From NCBI GenBank assembly GCA_002424625.1, contig DIKR01000067.1, positions 27,806 to 33,607 of the forward strand: DNA of 5,802 nt, written 5' to 3'. The position numbers and the translations under genes were made by a program. Shown here in pieces: positions 1 to 5,802 of the stretch. Positions within the stretch are counted from its first letter, which is position 1; the number at the start of each line of letters is the position of its first letter. This DNA is from Desulfuromonadaceae bacterium UBA5613. GTDB lineage: Bacteria; Desulfobacterota; Desulfuromonadia; Desulfuromonadales; UBA2197. The notes under the pieces are model-generated. The model was not told the origin of the DNA. It was given only the letters and a program-made list of their open reading frames with translations, and did no database searches.

Positions 1-1799
<1,799 letters not shown>

Positions 1800-1852
1800 A
1801 ATCGTGTCCTTTCGTTGACTATAAAAAAGATAAAGCAAAATCCCTGTTGCGC

Positions 1853-1878
1853 AAATGCACAGCGCCGGATTGTTCAAG
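1853..1878 (-). promoter_or_regulatory. candidate sigma-32 (heat-shock) promoter of clpB
   Basis: Read on the minus strand, CTTGAA (1878-1873) is followed after 12 bases by GTGCATTT (1860-1853). The known heat-shock consensus is CTTGAA, a 12-15 base spacer, then CCCCATnT. The -35 half matches fully and the -10 half keeps CATTT but lacks the C-run. The bases before the -35 (TTTCCCATCAT) also resemble the pyrimidine-rich extended consensus. Transcription would start roughly 45 bases before the ATG, leaving a short leader that contains the AAAGGA site. The location and the known heat-shock control of clpB support the call. The degenerate -10 keeps confidence moderate. Confidence 0.45.
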
Positions 1879-1967
1879 ATGATGGGAAACTATACGGAGA
1901 GCCACGTACTCTTTTCACTGCGCCCACAGTAAAGTCACCATCAGCAAGGCAAGAGATAGCAGCGCAC

Positions 1968-1992
1968 AAAAACTCTCCATCCCAGTGGAGAG
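1968..1992 (-). terminator. minus-strand terminator-like hairpin upstream of clpB
   Basis: A perfect 7-bp stem (CTCTCCA 1973-1979 with TGGAGAG 1986-1992) has a 6-base loop. On the minus strand it is followed by five T (1972-1968). It lies upstream of the clpB promoter candidate, so it would block transcripts arriving from the glycosyltransferase side rather than end clpB. The stem is short and the T-run modest, so it may be only a leader structure. Confidence 0.4.
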
Positions 1993-2003
1993 GGAATGAC
2001 CCT

Positions 2004-2042
2004 AGCCGGAACGAGGTGCCTCCCCTTGTTCCGGCTTTTTTT
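2004..2042 (+). terminator. intrinsic terminator upstream of the glycosyltransferase promoter
   Basis: AGCCGGAAC (2004-2012) pairs perfectly with GTTCCGGCT (2028-2036) across a 15-base loop. Seven T follow (2036-2042), then G and five more T. The form is that of a rho-independent terminator on the plus strand. No plus-strand protein gene ends here. It could end a small RNA transcribed from the clpB spacer, stop antisense transcription coming out of clpB, or act as an attenuator if the glycosyltransferase has a second, distal promoter. Confidence 0.65.
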
Positions 2043-2060
2043 GTTTTTGGTGCATTGGCC

Positions 2061-2089
2061 TTGGCAATGTGGTTATTACCGACTATCCT
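2061..2089 (+). promoter_or_regulatory. sigma-70-type promoter of the glycosyltransferase gene
   Basis: TTGGCA (2061-2066, five of six to TTGACA) is separated by 17 bases from TATCCT (2084-2089, four of six to TATAAT). The predicted start near 2096 leaves only a very short leader before the AAGGAG ribosome binding site (2098-2103). This arrangement argues that translation begins at the ATG at 2111 and not at the in-frame ATG at 2069, which lies inside the promoter. Confidence 0.5.
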
Positions 2090-2110
2090 GTCAAGGGAAG
2101 GAGATTCGCC

Positions 2111-3262
2111 ATGACCGCACTCCTGATCCTTGCCCTGGTAACCCTCCTTGGCACTCTGCTCATCGCCGTTGAACTCCTTTGCGGCGAACGCCGTCTGCAA
2201 CCGTTACGTGCTACGCCAAGCGACGGCCCCGGTCCTTGGCCGCTGGTCTCGATTGTTGTTGCTGTGCGCAACGAAGAGCGTCATCTTCACGCCGCCGTTA
2301 CCTCTCTCCTCCGTCTTGCATATCCCGCTTACGAGCTCATCGTCGTCGATGATCGTTCTGACGATCGTACGCCGATCATTTTGGCGGAGCTGGCTGGCAA
2401 CTTTCCTCAGCTCAAAGTGCTGCGGATCGAGACTCTGCCGGCGGGCTGGCTGGGGAAGAATCATGCCCTCTGGCAAGGGAGTTGTCGTGCCGCCGGGGAA
2501 CTCCTGCTCTTTACCGACGGCGATATCATCATGGAGGGGAGCGTCCTGTCCCGCGCCGTCAACCGTCTGCAAAGCGAGCGCCTCGATCATCTGGCGTTGA
2601 CCCCGCGCATGACGCTGCCCGGCACTCTGTTGCCGATCCTTGGACTTGCCTTTATCTTCTTTTTCGGCCTTTTTACCCGTCCCTGGCGTGCCGCTGATCC
2701 GCAAAGTCCCTGTCATATCGGCATTGGCGCCTTTAATCTCCTGCGCAGCAGCGCTTATCATGCGGTCGGTGGCCATCAAACGATTGCGCTCCGTCCGGAT
2801 GATGATCTCAAGCTCGGCAAAATCATTAAAAGGGGTGGGTTTCGGCAGAATGTGGCGTATGCGCCCGAGTTTCTCGCGGTCGAATGGTACGCGAGCCTCG
2901 GTGAGGCAATTCGGGGTCTGGAGAAGAATGCTTTTGCCGGTTGTGATTATCGGGTGGGGATGGTGCTGGGAGGAGTTGTGGTGCAGTTAACCTTCGGCCT
3001 TTGGCCTTATCTCGCCCTGCTGTTGACCGAGGGAACCACTTGGAGCGTAAATCTGCTCATCGTCCTGATCTTTACCGCTTTATTAATGCGGGGGGCAATG
3101 CTGCACGGTGAACGGAAACGTTTTGCCTGGGGATTCCCTCTCGGTCTCTGTCTCTTCAGCTGGATTTTGCTGCGAACGATGCTTCTCAATCTTTATCAGG
3201 GGGGGATTTTCTGGCGCGGAACTTTTTACCCCCTCGACCAGTTGCGCCGTAACCGGCTTTAA
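2111..3262 (+). CDS. membrane-bound family 2 glycosyltransferase (HpnB/CrtQ-like)
   Basis: This 383-residue inner-membrane GT2 enzyme is expected to transfer a sugar from a nucleotide- or polyprenyl-linked donor to a lipid-type acceptor. An N-terminal membrane anchor (about 3-23) precedes the GT-A domain: VSIVVAVRNEE (46-56), VVDDRSDD (78-85), the LPAGWLGKNHALWQG block (109-123), the metal-binding motif TDGD (135-138) and PDDDLKLG (229-236). VEWYASLGEAIRGLEKNAFAG (257-277, key residues E258, W259, K272, N273) and the C-terminal WRGTFYPLDQLR (368-379) recall HpnB, CrtQ and related hopanoid or carotenoid glycosyltransferases. Hydrophobic segments lie near 171-188, 283-305, 313-326 and 340-361. 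The start at 2111 is chosen for AAGGAG seven bases upstream; an ATG at 2069 would add 14 residues encoded by promoter DNA. The gene appears monocistronic, so neighbours give no clue to the acceptor. The family assignment is firm; the substrate is unknown. Confidence 0.92.
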   Translation: MTALLILALVTLLGTLLIAVELLCGERRLQPLRATPSDGPGPWPLVSIVVAVRNEERHLHAAVTSLLRLAYPAYELIVVDDRSDDRTPIILAELAGNFPQLKVLRIETLPAGWLGKNHALWQGSCRAAGELLLFTDGDIIMEGSVLSRAVNRLQSERLDHLALTPRMTLPGTLLPILGLAFIFFFGLFTRPWRAADPQSPCHIGIGAFNLLRSSAYHAVGGHQTIALRPDDDLKLGKIIKRGGFRQNVAYAPEFLAVEWYASLGEAIRGLEKNAFAGCDYRVGMVLGGVVVQLTFGLWPYLALLLTEGTTWSVNLLIVLIFTALLMRGAMLHGERKRFAWGFPLGLCLFSWILLRTMLLNLYQGGIFWRGTFYPLDQLRRNRL

Positions 3263-3280
3263 TTCTCCGAAAATGATTCA

Positions 3281-3319
3281 AAAAAATAGGGAGCCGCACA
3301 ACTGTGCGGCTCCCTATTT
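3281..3319. terminator. strong bidirectional intrinsic terminator
   Basis: A 16-17 bp perfect inverted repeat (arms 3284-3300 and 3303-3319, core GGGAGCCGCACA) closes on a loop of about four bases. On the minus strand the stem is followed by a run of seven T (complement of 3280-3286), ideal for ending the small gene 3339-3482. On the plus strand the tail is ATTTGTGGATTTT, weaker but 22 bases after the glycosyltransferase stop, so the hairpin probably serves both convergent genes. Confidence 0.85.
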
Positions 3320-3338
3320 GTGGATTTTAGGCAAATTA

Positions 3339-3482
3339 CTAGCTGTTTTGCAGTGCCTGGTTATGGCCCCACTTCAGAGAAGAGGAAGGCGAAGAGGTTT
3401 TTTTGTAGTTCATGTAGCAGATGAGTTGGAAGGAAAATGCTGCGACGGCGGTGACGACAATCAGTGCGACGAAGAATAACAT
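3339..3482 (-). CDS. small single-span membrane protein, 47 residues, unknown function
   Basis: I do not recognise a family. The ATG at 3482 opens a 47-codon frame ending in TAG at 3339. The protein begins MLFFVALIVVTAVAAFSFQL, one strongly hydrophobic segment (about residues 2-22). It continues through CYMNYKK (22-28) into a polar tail with SSPSSS and a final LKWGHNQALQNS. The two lysines after the span suggest a cytoplasmic C-terminus. Evidence that the gene is real: an AGGAG Shine-Dalgarno site seven bases before the ATG, a candidate promoter at 3528-3555, and a strong terminator with a T7 run beginning 20 bases after the stop codon. Length and layout resemble small inner-membrane proteins that act as subunits or regulators of larger membrane complexes, but nothing here names a partner. 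It is short enough to be missed by routine annotation. Confidence 0.72.
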   Translation of the reverse strand: MLFFVALIVVTAVAAFSFQLICYMNYKKTSSPSSSLKWGHNQALQNS

Positions 3483-3527
3483 GGTCTTTCTCCTCTCTTG
3501 GACCTTGCTGTTGAGTGCTTAAAAAAC

Positions 3528-3555
3528 ATTGTTACATAAAAATACAGCAAGTCAA
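3528..3555 (-). promoter_or_regulatory. candidate promoter of the small membrane protein gene
   Basis: On the minus strand TTGACT (3555-3550, five of six to consensus) is followed after 16 bases by AACAAT (3533-3528, four of six). TGT directly before the -10 gives an extended TGn motif. Transcription would start near 3521, about 38 bases ahead of the ATG. The surrounding DNA is very AT-rich, which both favours promoter activity and raises the rate of chance matches. Confidence 0.4.
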
Positions 3556-3604
3556 ACAAATAATGCAACTATTTAACTTTATTCAGATTTGAGAATTTTA
3601 ATAT

Positions 3605-3648
3605 AGTCTTTGACAGACTTTAATATTCAATTATCGATATAAATGAAT
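3605..3648. promoter_or_regulatory. AT-rich region with two inverted repeats, possible operators
   Basis: Within an AT-rich stretch (about 3520-3680) two dyads sit upstream of the small-gene promoter: AGTCT-n5-AGACT (3605-3619), and ATTCA (3625-3629) with TGAAT (3644-3648) flanking the palindrome TATCGATA (3632-3639). They lie about 50-95 bases before the candidate -35, a position suited to an activator. Neither matches a regulator consensus that I can name, and AT-rich DNA yields such dyads by chance. The rest of the gene-free stretch 3483-3684 shows no other feature, and no intrinsic terminator is visible behind the thioesterase stop. Confidence 0.25.
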
Positions 3649-3684
3649 CACATTATAAAACATGGTTAGAAAAAGTTAGGGGAA

Positions 3685-4149
3685 TTATTCGCCGGGGAAA
3701 GTCTTCGGCGCGGTCGGGCGCACTTTGTGGCGGGGGACGATGGCGATGGTGAGACGGGCAACGCAGACCAGTCGGTCGTCATCATCACTGATGCGGATAT
3801 CCCAGACCTGAGTGCTGCGGCCGAGATGGAGGGGGCGGGCGACACCATAAACGAAACCGGTCGTAACAGAGCGCAGATGATTGGCGTTGATCTCAAGGCC
3901 GACGGTCGTCTTGCTGTTGTCGCGCAAGGAGAGGAAGGCGGCAAAGCTCCCGACCGATTCGGCGAGTGCGACGGAAGCGCCGCCGTGCAACAGACCAAAG
4001 GGCTGGGTGGTGCGGTGGTCGACCGGCATGCGCGCGGTCAGGGAGTCGCGGTCGATGGCGATGAATTCAATGCCGAGGTGGCCAAGGAGATTACCGGCAT
4101 TGAGGCGGTTGAGTTCTTCCAGAGAATAGTCGCGGGGCCAGAGTTTCAT
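3685..4149 (-). CDS. hotdog-fold acyl-CoA thioesterase, MenI/YdiI-like (PaaI superfamily)
   Basis: This 154-residue single-domain hotdog enzyme is expected to hydrolyse a CoA thioester in the cytoplasm. It follows E. coli YdiI (MenI, 1,4-dihydroxy-2-naphthoyl-CoA hydrolase) closely along its length: GNLLGHLGIEF (19-29), MPVDHRTTQPFGLLHGGAS (41-59), LAES (62-65), VGLEINANHLRS, ARPLHLGRSTQVW and a final ARLTIAIV. Q49, H55 and E64 correspond to the catalytic-site Q48, H54 and E63 of YdiI. About 17 extra residues follow the fold. The start at 4149 fits the YdiI N-terminus; the open frame extends back into cobD, but that part is a shadow. Only four bases separate it from the cobD stop, and I see no good Shine-Dalgarno site, so it is probably translated by coupling. 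A role in menaquinone synthesis is possible, but no other men gene is present, and the substrate cannot be read from sequence. I leave the symbol empty. Confidence 0.9.
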   Translation of the reverse strand: MKLWPRDYSLEELNRLNAGNLLGHLGIEFIAIDRDSLTARMPVDHRTTQPFGLLHGGASVALAESVGSFAAFLSLRDNSKTTVGLEINANHLRSVTTGFVYGVARPLHLGRSTQVWDIRISDDDDRLVCVARLTIAIVPRHKVRPTAPKTFPGE

Positions 4150-4153
4150 GTTG

Positions 4154-5224
4154 TCATTCTGCCGCAAAGAACCGGGCCAAAGCGTTGAGCAGGCGCTGGT
4201 TCTCGGCGCTGGTCCGAACCGCCACCCGCAGGTAATGGGCATCGAGCGGCAAAAAGTTGCTGCAGGAGCGCAACAGGATTCCCTCTTGGCGGAGGGCGGC
4301 GACAACTTCATCGGCCCGTGCTGCGCTGAGGCGCAGCAGGAGATAATTGGCCGCTGAGGGATAGACGTGCAGGCCGAGGGCGCGGAGGCCTTCTGCGAGC
4401 TCGCTGCGCAGTTGCGGGATGAGGCGTAAACTCTCCTCGTCATATGCCGTTGCGGTCAGCGCTGCTTTGGCGGCGGCAATCGCCATCGTCGACAAGGCCC
4501 ATGGTTCGGCAGCTTCCTGCAAGCGGGAAATGCCGTTGAGCGGGCCGGCAAGGTAACCGATGCGCAGTCCGGGGATGGCGTAAAACTTGGTCATGGAGCG
4601 AAAGACATAAAGGTTCGGCGTGTTGGCAACAGCCTGGAGGATGGAGGCATCGGGGCAGAAGTCGATAAAGGCTTCATCGACGGCAACCACGGCTTGTTCA
4701 CGCAGGGCATGGGCCAGGGTCAGGATGGTCGCTGCTTCGATTCTGGCGCCGCTCGGGTTGCCGGGGTTGGCAATCAGGAGGAGGTCGGTCGTCGGCGTAA
4801 CCTGCTGAAGGAGTTGGCAGAGATCGAGGGTGAAGTCCTGCTCCGGATAAAGATCAAAGACGTCAATTGCGGTCCCGGCGATCTCCAGAGCCCGCTGGTA
4901 TTCACTGAAAGCAGGCCGGACGACCAGGGCGCGGCGGGGGCGCAGCGTCTGGGCAAAGAGCGTGAAGAGGGGGGTGGAGCCGTTACCGGCCAGGAAATGG
5001 CGCGGGTCGAGGTGATGATAAGCGGCAAGGGCGGCGACCAAGGATTCGGCATGAATCTCCGGATAATGGATGGCATCGTCGAGGGCCGCAGCGGCGGCGG
5101 CGCGCACGCTTGCCGGCATCCCCAGGGGGTTGATACTCGCTGAAAAGTCGAGGAGCTCGGCTACGGGTCGCTGCAGTTCCGCGGCGGCCTGATGTATGCC
5201 GCCACCGTGCTGATAACGGGACAT
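4154..5224 (-). CDS. cobD: L-threonine-O-3-phosphate decarboxylase (cobalamin biosynthesis)
   Basis: This fold-type I PLP enzyme decarboxylates L-threonine phosphate to (R)-1-amino-2-propanol O-2-phosphate, the linker between corrin ring and nucleotide loop of B12. The 356-residue protein shows the family start YQHGGGIHQAA followed by DFSASINPLG, then GNGSTPLF, PAFSEYQRALE, NPGNPSG (153-159), AVDEAFIDF (D183 pairs with the PLP nitrogen), SMTKFYAIPGLRIGY with PLP lysine K213, and YLRVAVR near the C-terminus. Salmonella CobD has 364 residues and lysine 216. HisC aminotransferases are the nearest alternative, but the N-terminal HGG and SINPLG blocks and the adjacent cbiB decide for CobD. GAAAGG (5231-5236) sits six bases before the ATG at 5224 and directly abuts a GTG at 5230, so the ATG is the better start. 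The stop of cbiB ends two bases before it. The Pseudomonas-type name for this enzyme is CobC. Confidence 0.94.
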   Translation of the reverse strand: MSRYQHGGGIHQAAAELQRPVAELLDFSASINPLGMPASVRAAAAAALDDAIHYPEIHAESLVAALAAYHHLDPRHFLAGNGSTPLFTLFAQTLRPRRALVVRPAFSEYQRALEIAGTAIDVFDLYPEQDFTLDLCQLLQQVTPTTDLLLIANPGNPSGARIEAATILTLAHALREQAVVAVDEAFIDFCPDASILQAVANTPNLYVFRSMTKFYAIPGLRIGYLAGPLNGISRLQEAAEPWALSTMAIAAAKAALTATAYDEESLRLIPQLRSELAEGLRALGLHVYPSAANYLLLRLSAARADEVVAALRQEGILLRSCSNFLPLDAHYLRVAVRTSAENQRLLNALARFFAAE

Positions 5225-5226
5225 GA

Positions 5227-5802
5227 TCACCCTTTCGACAAAAGGAGGAGGAGCCCGCCGCCAAGGAGGAGGGCCGCCAGGGAGACCGCGTACATCAGGC
5301 GAATGACCTGATGATAATCGGCAACAGTTAAGGGGTGACAGGCGTTGCCGAGGATCGGTTTTTCATGTTTCGCACCGAAGTAGGTCGCGGCGCCGCCAAA
5401 GGTCACGCCCAAGGCACCCGCCATCGCAGCCATCGGGTAACCGGCATTGGGACTGCTGCTTTTTCCTCCATCGCGCCGTGCGGCCTGCAGGGCCTGGCCG
5501 GCGTTGAGGCCGATCAGCGGCGCACAAAGGGCGATGAGGAGAACAGTCAGCCGCGCCGGGATCAGGTTGAGGAGATCATCAAGACGCGCTGAAGCCCAGC
5601 CGAGGTGGAGATATTTGTCGTTTTTGTAGCCGACCATCGAATCGAGAGTGCTGGCGGCTTTGTAGGTCATCCCCAGAATCGGTCCGCCGAGGGCCAGGTA
5701 AAATAGAGGGGCGATGATGCCGTCCGAAGTGTTCTCTGCCACGGTTTCGCAGGTGGCGCGAAGGATCGCTTCTTCCTCCAGTTCCCGGGTGTCGCGGCTG
5801 AC
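5227..5802 (-). CDS. cbiB: adenosylcobinamide-phosphate synthase CbiB, N-terminal part outside window
   Basis: CbiB is an integral inner-membrane enzyme that joins (R)-1-amino-2-propanol phosphate, the CobD product, to adenosylcobyric acid. The visible 191 residues are the C-terminal portion of a protein that is usually about 310-320 long; the frame is open at the right edge (VSRDTRELEEEAIL). Family landmarks are ETVAENTSDGIIAPLFY, STLDSMVGYKND, HLGWASARLDDLLNLIPARLT, SPNAGYPMAAMAGALGV and a closing hydrophobic stretch with LLLGGGLLLLL just before the stop. About four membrane segments can be made out. The invariant ENTSDG and SPNAGYP motifs are intact. A GTG at 5742 could be mistaken for the start, but conserved CbiB sequence continues upstream of it. 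The gene leads into cobD with a two-base gap. In Pseudomonas nomenclature this gene is called cobD. Confidence 0.95.
   Translation of the reverse strand, partial: VSRDTRELEEEAILRATCETVAENTSDGIIAPLFYLALGGPILGMTYKAASTLDSMVGYKNDKYLHLGWASARLDDLLNLIPARLTVLLIALCAPLIGLNAGQALQAARRDGGKSSSPNAGYPMAAMAGALGVTFGGAATYFGAKHEKPILGNACHPLTVADYHQVIRLMYAVSLAALLLGGGLLLLLSKG
5231..5236 (-). promoter_or_regulatory. ribosome binding site that fixes the cobD start
   Basis: GAAAGG on the minus strand lies inside the last codons of cbiB. It leaves six bases to the ATG at 5224 but none to the alternative GTG at 5230, so it selects the ATG. Its position inside the upstream gene indicates coupled translation of cbiB and cobD. 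Confidence 0.6.

Larger units (their letters stand above)
1800..2110. other. divergent intergenic region clpB / glycosyltransferase
   Basis: This 311-base spacer contains no credible protein gene. From left to right it holds the clpB leader and Shine-Dalgarno site (1800-1852), the clpB promoter candidate (1853-1878), and a bulged stem-loop (1911-1934; CTTT and ACTG pairing with CAGT and AAAG). Next come a minus-facing terminator-like hairpin (1968-1992), a plus-facing terminator (2004-2042), and the glycosyltransferase promoter and ribosome binding site (2061-2103). The structured part, 1911-2048, does not match any riboswitch or small-RNA class that I recognise. Confidence 0.6.

Noticed and set aside
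1818..1823. TATAGT on the minus strand as a clpB -10 box
   Set aside because: The transcript would start within the Shine-Dalgarno site, and no -35 match exists at 16-18 bases upstream.
1880..2048. Possible riboswitch (c-di-GMP GEMM, cobalamin) or 6S RNA in the clpB spacer
   Set aside because: None of the conserved core motifs that I know for these classes could be found. Only generic stem-loops remain.
2204..2779. A 191-codon minus-strand open frame inside the glycosyltransferase gene
   Set aside because: It is opposite conserved GT2 motifs, has low-complexity charged translation and no plausible family.
3540..3600. Sigma-54 promoter before the small gene, suggested by a TTGCAT
   Set aside because: The required GG element about ten bases upstream is absent.
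3483..3684. Additional small genes in the AT-rich stretch
   Set aside because: The frames checked, starting from its ATG codons on either strand, stop within about ten codons and lack a ribosome binding site.
4150..4443. N-terminal extension of the thioesterase frame into cobD
   Set aside because: The translation before MKLWPRD is unlike any hotdog protein, while cobD in the other frame is strongly conserved there.
4694..5143. Plus-strand 149-codon open frame opposite cobD
   Set aside because: It is a shadow frame with no recognisable domain, opposite the CobD coding sequence.

Overview
The window looks like ordinary chromosomal DNA of a GC-rich Gram-negative bacterium. The mix of ClpB, a WRGT-type membrane glycosyltransferase and cobalamin genes would fit Desulfuromonadia (the Geobacter/Desulfuromonas group), but that placement is a guess from gene style. 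Neither the gene content nor the composition proves it. I see no mobile element, CRISPR array, tRNA or rRNA.

Left part (1-1799, minus strand): the first 599 codons of clpB, the ATP-dependent disaggregase. The gene runs off the left edge just before the second Walker A motif. A plausible heat-shock (sigma-32-like) promoter lies about 55-80 bases upstream of its start codon.

Divergent spacer (1800-2110): besides the clpB control region it holds two stem-loops with oppositely facing T-runs. One stops minus-strand transcripts before they reach clpB. The other stops plus-strand transcripts before they reach the next gene. After them comes a good sigma-70-type promoter for a membrane-bound family 2 glycosyltransferase (2111-3262, plus strand), which resembles the hopanoid/carotenoid-type enzymes HpnB and CrtQ.

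Middle (3263-3684): a strong bidirectional terminator (3281-3319) separates the glycosyltransferase from a convergent small gene (3339-3482, minus). That gene encodes a 47-residue, single-span membrane protein with its own Shine-Dalgarno site, candidate promoter and terminator. Behind it lies a very AT-rich stretch with two inverted repeats.

Right part (3685-5802, minus strand): a tightly packed operon read right to left. It contains cbiB (3' part, cobinamide-phosphate synthase), cobD (threonine-phosphate decarboxylase) and a MenI/YdiI-like hotdog acyl-CoA thioesterase. CobD makes the (R)-1-amino-2-propanol phosphate that CbiB attaches to adenosylcobyric acid, so these two genes perform consecutive steps of the nucleotide-loop assembly of vitamin B12. 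The thioesterase is only four bases behind cobD, and its link to B12 is unexplained.

I did not find convincing evidence for a new multi-gene system. The observations most worth following are the small membrane protein with its AT-rich control region, the B12-coupled thioesterase, and the structured spacer beside clpB.
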